32,127 nucleotides of DNA, taken from positions 1 to 32,127 of IMG/VR virus record IMGVR_UViG_3300027759_004671, one strand, 5' to 3'. The stretch comes from a virus. A model generated the notes under the pieces. It made no database searches and was not told the origin of the DNA. It worked only from the letters and a program-made list of their open reading frames with translations. The position numbers and the translations under genes were made by a program. Shown piece by piece: positions 13,030 through 20,867 of this stretch; the stretch's first letter is position 1; each line of letters starts with the position of its first letter.

Positions 13030-15109
13030 ATGCGTGTGACGTTTGTTCGTAGTTAACTTTTGGAAATCCCATACGAGTCAAATACCATTCAACATTCGAT
13101 TTATCAGATTCTGTCTGTACACCTTGCATCGAGTTCGAGTTCGAGCTAGTGCTTAGATTAATTGGAGCTGGCATCGCCGCGGTCATGGCTTCAGGCGTTT
13201 TCGAATCCACCATCGCGCTTGTCTTATCGCGAGCAGCCTTTGCAATATTTCCTGACATTGTGTCATTAAAATCCAAAAGTTGAGATCCAGTAGTAACCTT
13301 CTGTTTACCGAAAGCGGCTTGTGCAATAGTACCAATCGCTTCCATTGCACCCTTCGTTAAATCGACTCCAGTACTTACGATTTTTCCGAGCACACTATCT
13401 TTTGCCGAGTCAGAACCCCAGAAACCGTCAGTAGCTGCACCAGGACCTTTATAGTTGTAGTGAACCTCGTCGCCCGGAATTGCTTGCCATATGATACCTT
13501 GTTTGGCTAAAATATTAGCGGCTTTACCTGCTTGTGCAATATCGACTCCTGTTCCCTTTACGTGAGGAGAACTGTACTTTCCAGCAACTACTCCACCTCG
13601 GTTCGGAGATCGACCTGCTGCTTTCTCGTCTAATAAACGTTGTTGTTCATCTGGAGATCTTCTAGCAGAAGTAATAATTAATTTTTCACCATATGTTTGT
13701 TTGTACTCTGCGCCGGCGACTAAGAGTGCTTTTTGGAAGTCTGGCGGCAATCCTCTAAAGTTTGCTTCAGATCCAGTTCTTGCTGTAAATTGCAATATAT
13801 CGCTTGGCTTACTACTGCCGACTTGCTCTGTTTGTTTTGTGGCATCGGCTGGTCGTGAAGCTGCAGGAGCTGGAGTTGCACTAGGTGGTGTAGTTGGAGT
13901 TGCAGGCGCAGGAGATGCCGGAGCGGCAGAAGAAGGCGGGGGCGCAGCACTCGATCGAGTTGGACTTGGAGCTGAGGATCTGGATCCAGAATTATTATTA
14001 GACGGACTTGGAGTAGTATTAACTCGTGTAGGTCCACTACTACTTGAAGGTGTAGACGCGGGCATCGTCGAACGAGAATTAGATGCAGTCGTTGCAGCAG
14101 GAGCGCTAGAAGAAGGTGTCGAAGATTGATTACTACTAGAAGGTGCAGCTGAAGTAGCGCTAGAAGCAGAATCTGAAGGAGATGTAGGCGAAGCATCAGG
14201 AGATGCTGCAGTTCCTGCACTAGCAGAACTCTTATTATTATTTTCTTTGGTAGGCGAATCTCCAAACATAGAATTTATTGATTCGAGCGCGTTGTTTGTT
14301 ACGTTCGTAAAATCTTTAAAGTACCCATAAATTCCTTTCGCGAAATCTATCATACTTGAAAAAGCTTCTTTTACTGGCTCTAATTGAGAAACTAATGATG
14401 CAGCTGCAATCGCAGCTACAGCAAGTATAGCGCCATTTGATTTTTCGTTTTCTTTTTCAGCTTCTTCTTTAATCTTTTCTTCGTCAATTACAGGTTGAGC
14501 ATCAATCTGTCCAGCAGATTCGATTGCGGCTTCGCGAATCATAGCATTATTATTCGCAGCTATTTTCTTTTGATTATCTAAGCGCTGCTTCAGATATCCG
14601 TCAACAGTAGCCAGCTTCTCTATCATTTGAACGATAGGAGAATTGATTTTGATATTCGGAGCAGGAAGTTGTCCGCTTCCAGTACGAGTTCTTACTCTTT
14701 GCTTCGCAGCTTCTCCGGTTGCTCCCATTCCTGCGAAGACTTGTCCAGCTGCAGCTTGCTTTGCCCAACTCTCGTAAAGCTTTTCTTCTTCGGTCGTGCC
14801 TTGCACGATACTTTGATAGGCAGCTTCGATCAGTTTACTAAAAGCAGGATTAGCGGCGTCTTTAGTTTTCTTGTCGATCCATACACTACTGTTAAGATCC
14901 CACACGTATTCTGTTTTGCCAAGTTTTACAACCGGTCGAGAAGTATCGATACGAACACGCTTCTTCTTTCCTTCAGAAGAATTTTCAACCTGAAGTCTAT
15001 TCAGGAGTGAAAGCAAACCTTCAGGTGCTTTTGCTTTTGATTTCTGATCTACCCAGCCATCACTTGTTTTAATAAAGGTTTGGCCGCCTATTGTAACTGG
15101 TTCAGCCAT
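13028..15109 (-). CDS. Large tail/hub virion protein with M15-type peptidase domain
   Basis: 693 aa. The N-terminal GQTFIKTSDGWVDQKSK resembles a small beta repeat, also seen at about 60-80 (GKTEYVWDLNSSVWIDKKTK). Predicted helices follow, then an Ala-rich hydrophobic segment (NGAILAVAAIAAASLVSQL, about 226-244), a Ser/Pro/Ala linker of about 150 residues, and a peptidase domain. ITSARRSPDEQQ, SSPHVKGTGVDIA and DEVHYNY give the zinc ligands His516, Asp523 and His550 of the VanY/M15 fold. The C-terminal module at about 584-635 is shared with the next protein. It probably cuts peptide cross-links during DNA entry. Its start overlaps the neighbour's stop (TAATG). Confidence 0.7.
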   Translation of the reverse strand: MAEPVTIGGQTFIKTSDGWVDQKSKAKAPEGLLSLLNRLQVENSSEGKKKRVRIDTSRPVVKLGKTEYVWDLNSSVWIDKKTKDAANPAFSKLIEAAYQSIVQGTTEEEKLYESWAKQAAAGQVFAGMGATGEAAKQRVRTRTGSGQLPAPNIKINSPIVQMIEKLATVDGYLKQRLDNQKKIAANNNAMIREAAIESAGQIDAQPVIDEEKIKEEAEKENEKSNGAILAVAAIAAASLVSQLEPVKEAFSSMIDFAKGIYGYFKDFTNVTNNALESINSMFGDSPTKENNNKSSASAGTAASPDASPTSPSDSASSATSAAPSSSNQSSTPSSSAPAATTASNSRSTMPASTPSSSSGPTRVNTTPSPSNNNSGSRSSAPSPTRSSAAPPPSSAAPASPAPATPTTPPSATPAPAASRPADATKQTEQVGSSKPSDILQFTARTGSEANFRGLPPDFQKALLVAGAEYKQTYGEKLIITSARRSPDEQQRLLDEKAAGRSPNRGGVVAGKYSSPHVKGTGVDIAQAGKAANILAKQGIIWQAIPGDEVHYNYKGPGAATDGFWGSDSAKDSVLGKIVSTGVDLTKGAMEAIGTIAQAAFGKQKVTTGSQLLDFNDTMSGNIAKAARDKTSAMVDSKTPEAMTAAMPAPINLSTSSNSNSMQGVQTESDKSNVEWYLTRMGFPKVNYEQTSHA

Positions 15110-17397
15110 TATGCAGCCATCTTCGGTTTATGATATTGCATGTATTTTTCTATCGAGCCTTTTCCAGGGAAATTAGGATCAAAGTGTTCGCGCTTACTAT
15201 CATTTGAAGAACTGGCTTTACCATTAAAAGCAGTCCCAGCAGATTCTTGTTGAGTCTTAGTTTGAGTTGTATCTGTAACGCCTAAGTCAACGGCGGTTTG
15301 TATTTGCGATGACATTTTACTTAATTGTGCAGCCACAGCTGATGCTTCTTGATTACGAGTTGCGGTGCTAGCAACATTGCCTTTCATAGTATCATTAAAA
15401 CCGTCTAGCTGAGATCCAGTCGTAGGTGTTTGTTTGCCAAAAGCCGCCTGAGCAATAGTACCAATAGCTTGCATTCCGCCTTTTGTCAAATCTCCAAGAC
15501 TTGATAGCATAGAACCGCTTTCCCCTTGAGGATTGCTTGTTCCTGTATATCCTGGTGCAGCAGAACCTAACATTTTTTCATAATTAGCGTTTCTACCATA
15601 ATATCCTGTTGACCACATTCCGAGGCCGTCTCTGATGGTACGACCTTTATAATAGTTAGAGGTTCTCCAGTTTTCCATTGCAGCGCGAATGCCATTTTCA
15701 GGAGTATCGTATACTGCTATTTTTACAGAGCTATCAGCATTCGCTCCTCTAAATGCGATCTGATGTTCTTGTACAGCAGCGTTACCAGTACCATAACGAA
15801 TACCTCCCGGATTATTCATTACTCCGCTCGGATCTTCGATACGACCTTGAGCTTCTACAAGTTGGCGTAACTCAGCATCTGTAAGTTGCTCAGGAGTCTT
15901 ATTCAGAATAGCATCAATAGAACCTGTTGCTGCCGGTGGTAAAGCAGAAGAGTTCGAAGATGGTGATGCGTTAGGAGTTACTGGGCTTGAAGCAATCGGA
16001 GAAGCATTTGATGTTCCGCTACCAGCAGTTGTATTCGCAGGTACGGCTGTTGCATTTGTTTTAATAGGAAAACGCTTGTTTAACCACGCTGGTCCTTGCG
16101 TTTGAAGCCAATTAGCAGCTGCTGGTCCAGAACCAAATCTTCCTTCAGTTGCTGCTAAGTGAACTTGATTCCAATAGTAAAATCTTTCTTTTTCATCGTG
16201 GCCAGTGCCTTCAATTTCTTTTTTAGGCACATTGAAATAGTTTATTCTTCTTTCATTGATTTTAATTTTATACTTTACTCTTGAAAAAACTCCGCCGCCT
16301 TCATCTTTTGTTTCTTGAACAAATAATCCATAGCTTTGCTCAAATTGTTCTATTTTATTAATTGTTGATCCTGCTGTATACTTAAACAACTGATCAACAC
16401 CGTATAAGATAGCACCTGTTGCCGCAGCTGCAGCACCGGCCGCACCAGCTGCAAGTCTTGCAGCAGGATTAGTAATCAAATTAGTTACAGCTTTCCCAGC
16501 TTGATTATATGCAGCCTGCGCGGCCGCTTTGACTCCTTTACCAGCTAGTGCTCGAGCTCTTTTTGAATATGAAAGGAGAGCAGTAGTGCCTCCTGCCGCA
16601 GCTGCTAATTCTGGGCTACCAGTTAAATCGTAAACAAGGCCAGTGATAAGTCCGATGAGTCCGCCTTTAGGTCCAGCAAGATAAAAGCCAATTGCAGCAC
16701 CAAGAGAAGCTTCGTCACCAATAAATTCTTGTACTTTGTTGACAACATCAACTATAGGTTGAATATTATCTTGAAATTCTTGCCAATTTTGCTTAAGTCT
16801 ATCTAATTCGGTTGTATCGAGTTGTCCAAGACTGAGAAGGCCGAGTGAAGCCAAGGCTGCTCCGCCGAGAATAACCTTTGTTGCTGTTGCAACTTTATCG
16901 GCGCTAGCTTCTTTAATCGCTCCAAGTTTTTCGCCTAAAGATCTATAAGGACTCGCAGATTCTCCTCCGCCTTCAACGGCAGCTTCGCGCTGAGCTTGCG
17001 CTTGTTGAGCAGCTGCAATTCTTTCGAAATTAAGTTGATCTACGAGAGTTTTTTCAATTGAAGAAAGATAATTGACTGCTACAACTAATAGTTTTTCAGT
17101 CGCCATCTTCGAATTGACAGCAGGCTTGGCAGATTTTTTAGGACCGACAGGTATTGTTCCGCCGCCTGTTACCTTCGCTTTGCCGGCTCCACCTGCCATA
17201 CCGACACTATTGATAATAGTAACTGGAGCAGGACTTAAGGCGCCTTGAAGTGCACCGCCGACGGCCATGCCTACACCTTTTGCGGCTTCACCCGCAGCAG
17301 TGACTGTCGCAGAAGCAAGACCGAAGACACCTTCAATGGTTTCTCCTACGACTTCTACGCCGAGTTTTGCTGCTAATCCTGCGACTCTTGGCGCCAT
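15109..17397 (-). CDS. Large virion protein, candidate tape measure, with NPGG-type lytic domain
   Basis: 762 aa. The first 110 residues are Ala/Gly/Val-rich. Hydrophobic segments lie at about 168-190 (KVILGGAALASLGLLSLGQL), around 236-256 (FYLAGPKGGLIGLITGLVYD) and around 310-335 (LAAGAAGAAAAATGAILYG), a pattern common in tape-measure proteins. At about 524-612 there is a domain with MNNPGGIRYGTG, VYDTPENGIRAA and Y-x-K-M-L, like phage virion lysozyme/transglycosylase domains of the NPGN-I-R type. The C-terminal LTKGGMQAIGTIAQAAFGKQ module is shared with the next gene. Position directly after gp26 and its overlapping ORF supports a tape-measure role. It may replace the lysozyme missing from gp5. 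Confidence 0.6.
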   Translation of the reverse strand: MAPRVAGLAAKLGVEVVGETIEGVFGLASATVTAAGEAAKGVGMAVGGALQGALSPAPVTIINSVGMAGGAGKAKVTGGGTIPVGPKKSAKPAVNSKMATEKLLVVAVNYLSSIEKTLVDQLNFERIAAAQQAQAQREAAVEGGGESASPYRSLGEKLGAIKEASADKVATATKVILGGAALASLGLLSLGQLDTTELDRLKQNWQEFQDNIQPIVDVVNKVQEFIGDEASLGAAIGFYLAGPKGGLIGLITGLVYDLTGSPELAAAAGGTTALLSYSKRARALAGKGVKAAAQAAYNQAGKAVTNLITNPAARLAAGAAGAAAAATGAILYGVDQLFKYTAGSTINKIEQFEQSYGLFVQETKDEGGGVFSRVKYKIKINERRINYFNVPKKEIEGTGHDEKERFYYWNQVHLAATEGRFGSGPAAANWLQTQGPAWLNKRFPIKTNATAVPANTTAGSGTSNASPIASSPVTPNASPSSNSSALPPAATGSIDAILNKTPEQLTDAELRQLVEAQGRIEDPSGVMNNPGGIRYGTGNAAVQEHQIAFRGANADSSVKIAVYDTPENGIRAAMENWRTSNYYKGRTIRDGLGMWSTGYYGRNANYEKMLGSAAPGYTGTSNPQGESGSMLSSLGDLTKGGMQAIGTIAQAAFGKQTPTTGSQLDGFNDTMKGNVASTATRNQEASAVAAQLSKMSSQIQTAVDLGVTDTTQTKTQQESAGTAFNGKASSSNDSKREHFDPNFPGKGSIEKYMQYHKPKMAA

Positions 17398-17579
17398 TAC
17401 TTTCTTCTACTCTCTATTTCTTGTTTCTGTTCTTCAAGATGAGCCATCAATAAATCAACATAAAGATCTCTTTCATATGGTATCAAACTTTCAATCTCAG
17501 TAATCGAATATTTGTGATGCTGAGCCAAAGCAAAGATCATACTATAATAGTTTTGTAGCGAGTTGTGACTCAACGCCAC
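17397..17579 (-). CDS. 60-codon ORF overlapping the end of gp26, possible -1 frameshift extension
   Basis: The frame begins with GTG (17579-17577) inside the last codons of gp26 and ends in a TAATG junction with the large protein gene. The protein is helical (ALSHNSLQNYYSMIFALAQ...), acidic/basic, 60 aa. No Shine-Dalgarno sequence precedes the GTG, since the upstream bases are A/T-rich. A T TTT TTT heptamer (17588-17582) lies in the correct phase for a -1 shift from gp26 into this frame, which would give a fusion of about 294 aa. Translational coupling to gp26 is the alternative. This resembles the two-part tail-assembly chaperones upstream of tape-measure genes. Confidence 0.6.
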   Translation of the reverse strand: MALSHNSLQNYYSMIFALAQHHKYSITEIESLIPYERDLYVDLLMAHLEEQKQEIESRRK

Positions 17580-18280
17580 ATAAAAAAATCTTTGAGATTC
17601 TTTAACTCGATACTCCTATCATTACCAAGTTCATTCTTATATTCGATCTTATGATACAGCTTCGGCATCTTCTCAAAGAATTCTCGAATCTTTTCGAAAG
17701 AATTGACCGGTAGTTGATCCAGAAATTCTTCAAGTTCTTTGTCACTGTATTCAGAAGCAGGATAGATTTCTTCTTCTGTCAAAATAGTATCGATACAGTT
17801 AATAATAAAGAAAGTCATGAGATCGACTTCATTATCAAATTGCGTAATCTTATCAGTGATGCTCGCACTCGGATATTTCATGATCATCGAAACATTATCA
17901 GAGAGTTTAATAGTCGAATCGACACCTTCTGGCATTTCGACTTCAACCGTATCAAGATTCAGTTCGAAGTTATAAACCTTGTCGTCTTCGTTATCACGAT
18001 AAGATAGCTTGACAATATTGTTCACTGACTTTGCGCGAAGCTTTAAGAACAAATATTCAAGATCAAAAGTTGTAAGCTTATCGGCATCAAAATCTTCGTC
18101 TTGCACGCACAGTCTTAAGATCTGTTTGATGGCTCTGATTACATCAGTATCTTCTCCACCTTGCTGAGAAATCAGTAAGATCTTTTCTTCTTTCACCAAG
18201 AACGGTCGAAAGAGGATCTTTTTGCCCGAAGAGGGCACAGTCACATCAAAGAGTGGTTGATCGATTTTTGGTAAAGGCAT
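17570..18280 (-). CDS. gp26: gp26-like baseplate hub / tail-assembly protein
   Basis: 236 aa against 208 in T4. The start MPLPKIDQPLFDVTVPSSGKK with ILFRPFLVKEEKILLIS, then DVIRAIKQILRLCV and FDLEYLFLKLRAKSV, is the characteristic gp26 block of T4-like phages. The C-terminal half has YPSASITDKITQFDN and a long acidic helical region, ending LKNLKDFFMWR. In T4 gp26 is needed for assembly of the central hub. TAGGAG ribosome site before ATG at 18280. The last codons contain a slippery T7 run. Confidence 0.78.
   Translation of the reverse strand: MPLPKIDQPLFDVTVPSSGKKILFRPFLVKEEKILLISQQGGEDTDVIRAIKQILRLCVQDEDFDADKLTTFDLEYLFLKLRAKSVNNIVKLSYRDNEDDKVYNFELNLDTVEVEMPEGVDSTIKLSDNVSMIMKYPSASITDKITQFDNEVDLMTFFIINCIDTILTEEEIYPASEYSDKELEEFLDQLPVNSFEKIREFFEKMPKLYHKIEYKNELGNDRSIELKNLKDFFMWR
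17582..17588 (-). promoter_or_regulatory. Candidate -1 ribosomal frameshift site T TTT TTT at the end of gp26
   Basis: On the minus strand the gp26 frame reads GAT TTT TTT ATG TGG CGT TGA. The homopolymeric heptamer is phased X XXY YYZ, so a -1 slip leads into TAT GTG GCG... of the 60-codon ORF, bypassing the stop three codons later. No downstream pseudoknot was identified. Confidence 0.5.
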
Positions 18281-18303
18281 TATATATTCTCCTAGATTTA
18301 AAA

Positions 18304-19680
18304 TTATGTATTTGTAAGTGGTTGTCCAAAGATATCACGTGACGTAGGAATTCCAACATCTGTTACGATGGCTTTTTGAAATGTGGCTGGTGGAAGCGGA
18401 GGAGGCGAACCTCTCGTTCTAGCTCCATCGCCGATTGTAATAGTTTCCTTAGTCAAATCTGTAAGCGAACCGGCGTAGACTAGCGGATTCGACGATAAGA
18501 AACTTTTGAGTTCGGCATCGGTCATTTTCGGCCCATTTACGAGAGCGTTTTGAAAATCGACAGAGGAACCAAATGCGCCTTCTTGTTTATTTTTTGCTGG
18601 GCTTTGTTTAATTCTAAAATCGGTAAAAGAAAAAGTAATGTTTAATTTCATCAACGTATTTTCTTCGCTCCATGACATATTCATGCTTTGAATGCCAGTA
18701 GGAAACGCATCATATATATTGTATTCCATGACATTGTTTTGAGATCTGTCATATACGAATACGTTTATTGAGCTACATGCATAAGTGTCTTTATATGCGA
18801 TCTCATATGGTCTACGGCCGCCAGCAAGAACATTGTTCATATTCGCGCCACCAAAAGAGTCGCGATTAACAATCTTATTCAACCACTCTTCAAAAAATTG
18901 TACGACAAACGCATTTTTATCGACGATAAATTGCAGAGTAAAGTCTCCGACATTTACGCCGTATGCTACGTTTTCAACTGGACCAAATCCGTATCTTCGA
19001 ATGTTTTGTTCTTGCAATAGATTGATCGAAGGAAGAACAACGTTATCACATCTCATCGTAAGAATCGAATCGAGATTTCCAGCATTTGTTGGAAACTTTT
19101 GTATTGCCCATGGCATCGGAGCAAAAACTACTAAGAAACTATGTGTAGGAAGTACGCTGTCGGCGCCAGAAACTTCAGCTCTGAATCTTCCAATATTAAA
19201 GCTTTGACCTTGACGTCTAGTATTAGAAAAAGCTTTATCGACGGTTTCCAATTCTTGTTTTGTATTCTCGTTAACGCCTTCTCCTCTTAGGCGCTCTTCG
19301 ATTACTGCTTTTGGTAAAGGAGCAATTGCTCCTTGTGCACCGGTTGCAGTTCCCGCGGCGCCAGAAGAACGCTTATCTACTTCTTGTCCTGGAGGTAAAT
19401 TAGGCAAAACATTAGTACTTGTGTTTATAGAACCAAGTCTACGTGTTTGAATAAAACCTCGAGCAGCTTCATCTGTAATTCGCTGCGGAGGATTTACGCC
19501 GTCATTAAGTTCAAAGAATCCAACCGTTTTCCCTCCGCCGACTCCGCGTGTAGCGACATATCTTACCTGAGGATTTTCAGGACTAACAGGTGCTGTCTTG
19601 TTTCTTCCAAAGATTGTGCCGCTTTGTATTTGCTGCGGAGCCTTTGTAGTAAAATCAAATTCTTGTTTACTTCCTGACAT
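18304..19680 (-). CDS. gp54: gp54-like baseplate tail-tube initiator
   Basis: 458 aa against 320 in T4. The C-terminal two thirds (about 160-360) show a tail-tube fold pattern: SFLVVFAPMPWAIQKF, LTMRCDNVVLPS, GDFTLQFIVDKNAFVVQFFEEWLNKIV, INVFVYDRSQNNVMEYNIYDAF, and the strand pair ...SMNMSWSEENTLMKLNITFSF. The N-terminal 150 residues are low-complexity (Pro/Gly/Ala/Thr) and specific to this group. T4 gp54 sits on gp48 and starts tube polymerisation. It begins in a TAATG junction with gp2. A paralogous tube-like protein is the alternative. Confidence 0.65.
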   Translation of the reverse strand: MSGSKQEFDFTTKAPQQIQSGTIFGRNKTAPVSPENPQVRYVATRGVGGGKTVGFFELNDGVNPPQRITDEAARGFIQTRRLGSINTSTNVLPNLPPGQEVDKRSSGAAGTATGAQGAIAPLPKAVIEERLRGEGVNENTKQELETVDKAFSNTRRQGQSFNIGRFRAEVSGADSVLPTHSFLVVFAPMPWAIQKFPTNAGNLDSILTMRCDNVVLPSINLLQEQNIRRYGFGPVENVAYGVNVGDFTLQFIVDKNAFVVQFFEEWLNKIVNRDSFGGANMNNVLAGGRRPYEIAYKDTYACSSINVFVYDRSQNNVMEYNIYDAFPTGIQSMNMSWSEENTLMKLNITFSFTDFRIKQSPAKNKQEGAFGSSVDFQNALVNGPKMTDAELKSFLSSNPLVYAGSLTDLTKETITIGDGARTRGSPPPLPPATFQKAIVTDVGIPTSRDIFGQPLTNT

Positions 19681-20279
19681 TACTTAGTAACTCCTAGCAT
19701 TCTTTTCGTATCCATCCAAACTTGATTCTTTCTTGCTTTGACGAAGCGTTCTGTTGGTAAGAAGAGCGCGATATCCCATTCCGATGGATAAACGTACATG
19801 AACTTTGATTGTACGTGAGAAGTCAAGTAATGTTTAATGCATGGAGCATACCATCTTAGCTTTGCTGCCTGTGTCATGAGATCATAAGTCAATTTAAGCT
19901 TTGTAGACTCGTCGTAACGAGTATTGTTTGCAAAATCATATAAACCGTCCATCAACTTCGCTCTGAGTTGCAATGGCAAGTAGTGTAGATTGAGTCCCAT
20001 AAATCCGCCTTTGACCTTCTTATATGGAAAGATCAAAGGAAATCTGTCGTAGTATGGCAGCTCTTCTTTATGTTTCGGATCATAGTAAAACATGTACATT
20101 GATCCGAGCAAAGGCTGAGTAGTCATACGACTCACGTCGCCTTTCATCATCTCACGCTCATTGATACGATTCATTTTACCAGCAGTGTCTCTGAACCACT
20201 CGCGCGCAGAGTTCGTCCGTGCAGGAATCTGTCCTGAACGAACACCTTGAGTAATGATGGTATCAAATACAGTTGCCAT
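19680..20279 (-). CDS. gp2: gp2-like DNA end-protector / head-completion protein
   Basis: 199 aa, compact, basic and aromatic-rich: TRNSAREWFRDTAGKM, GSMYMFYYDPKHKEELPYYDRF, FMGLNLHYLPLQLRAKLMDGLYDF, CIKHYLTSHVQSKF and SEWDIALFLPTERF. This matches a protein conserved in T4-like marine phages, which I recall being annotated as gp2. Its place next to gp4 also mirrors T4, where gp2 caps DNA ends against RecBCD. The ATG sits in a 13-bp repeat at the left edge of an insertion. If that insertion is removed, gp4's stop and this start form TAATG. Moderately sure of the name. Confidence 0.6.
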   Translation of the reverse strand: MATVFDTIITQGVRSGQIPARTNSAREWFRDTAGKMNRINEREMMKGDVSRMTTQPLLGSMYMFYYDPKHKEELPYYDRFPLIFPYKKVKGGFMGLNLHYLPLQLRAKLMDGLYDFANNTRYDESTKLKLTYDLMTQAAKLRWYAPCIKHYLTSHVQSKFMYVYPSEWDIALFLPTERFVKARKNQVWMDTKRMLGVTK

Positions 20280-20290
20280 TAAAACTTAAT
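20278..20290. repeat. 13-bp direct repeat, left copy (target duplication)
   Basis: ATTAAAACTTAAT, identical to 20855-20867. Contains the gp2 ATG on the minus strand. Confidence 0.85.
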
Positions 20291-20294
20291 TCCG

Positions 20295-20302
20295 TATAAA
20301 TA
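20295..20302 (+). promoter_or_regulatory. T4-type late promoter box TATAAATA inside the insertion
   Basis: Exact octamer, part of the 16-nt string also found at 10365-10380. It drives the inserted ORF at 20363 through a leader of about 55 nt. Confidence 0.7.
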
Positions 20303-20362
20303 AAATATGGTTCGCGGTCTCGGAAACCCAACCACTCTAATGCTATTAAGGAGCACCAGCAT

Positions 20363-20866
20363 ATGTTTATTTATACTAATCTCTATAAGACTTGCACGCG
20401 CAATTTTAATGCAATTTCTAATACACTTGGACTGTCAGATATTGATCCTCCATCTTATGAAGAATTTTGCGAGTCTGTATTGCATCATGATGCTAGTATA
20501 ATTTCGGGCCCGATGCTTAATAAAAACCACTCAAAAGAATCAAAAAAACTAATAAGCATTGCCAACCGCGGTTTAAAAAGAACCGATGAAACAAAGAAAA
20601 ATATAAGCGCGGCGCTGTTAGCATCACCAAATGCTCGTGTCAAAAATCAAGACGGGTGTTTAAATCCGATGTTTAATAAAAAACATTCTGATGAAACAAA
20701 AAAGAAAATGAGTAAAAAACGAAACGGACAATCTTCTCCATCCATAGGAAAAACGTGGAAAAGATCAATCGCAGCTGGAAAAAAACAATCCTTCACAGTA
20801 ACCGGGCGAAAAAGATTTTATAAACCTGACGGTTCTTGGGCTTGGATATATCCTATTAAAACTTAA
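20363..20866 (+). CDS. NUMOD3-type DNA-binding protein, homing-endonuclease relative or remnant
   Basis: 167 aa; AAGGAG about 10 nt upstream supports ATG 20363. The C-terminal two thirds carry repeats of the nuclease-associated modular DNA-binding type: GPMLNKNHSKESKKLISIANRG, split at residues 49-70, and LNPMFNKKHSDETKKKMSKK at about 117-136, plus an intermediate copy KRTDETKKNISAALLAS. GKTWKRSIAAGKKQSFTVTGRKRFYKPDG follows. I see no GIY-YIG, H-N-H or PD-(D/E)XK catalytic motif in the first 48 residues, so it may be a nuclease that lost its catalytic domain, or a stand-alone binding protein. It runs opposite to its neighbours and is bounded by the 13-bp repeats. Confidence 0.65.
   Translation: MFIYTNLYKTCTRNFNAISNTLGLSDIDPPSYEEFCESVLHHDASIISGPMLNKNHSKESKKLISIANRGLKRTDETKKNISAALLASPNARVKNQDGCLNPMFNKKHSDETKKKMSKKRNGQSSPSIGKTWKRSIAAGKKQSFTVTGRKRFYKPDGSWAWIYPIKT
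20368..20375 (-). promoter_or_regulatory. Minus-strand TATAAATA box facing gp2, inside the inserted ORF
   Basis: TATTTATA on the plus strand, within the first codons of the inserted ORF. On the minus strand it is an exact late octamer about 90 nt upstream of gp2, so the insertion may supply late transcription to gp2-gp54-gp26. A chance occurrence is possible. Confidence 0.45.
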
Positions 20867-20867
20867 T
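20855..20867. repeat. 13-bp direct repeat, right copy (target duplication)
   Basis: ATTAAAACTTAAT, identical to 20278-20290. Contains the gp4 stop on the minus strand and the last codons of the inserted ORF on the plus strand. Confidence 0.85.

Larger units (their letters stand above)
20278..20867. mobile_element. 577-bp insertion between gp4 and gp2 bounded by 13-bp direct repeats
   Basis: ATTAAAACTTAAT occurs at 20278-20290 and again at 20855-20867. The left copy contains the gp2 start and the right copy the gp4 stop. Deleting one repeat plus the intervening DNA gives ...AAGTTTTAATGGCAACT on the minus strand, where gp4's TAA overlaps gp2's ATG as TAATG, the junction used at 15109, 17397, 19680, 27984 and 29963. 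The inserted DNA holds one ORF with NUMOD3-like repeats on the opposite strand, and TATAAATA boxes facing both ways. It looks like a homing-type insertion that duplicated its target. Confidence 0.72.

Noticed and set aside
13720-14265. 181-codon minus-strand frame rich in Leu and His
   Set aside because: Out-of-frame reading of the Ser/Pro/Ala linker of the M15-domain protein; low-complexity artefact.
20091-20098. CATGTACA inside the gp2 gene
   Set aside because: No -10-like hexamer at 17 nt (TGAGTA there), and it is inside a coding region on the opposite strand; probably chance.
20307-20501. 64-codon ORF right after the TATAAATA at 20295
   Set aside because: It overlaps the better supported NUMOD3 ORF in another frame and is a hydrophobic out-of-frame translation; AAGGAG favours ATG 20363.
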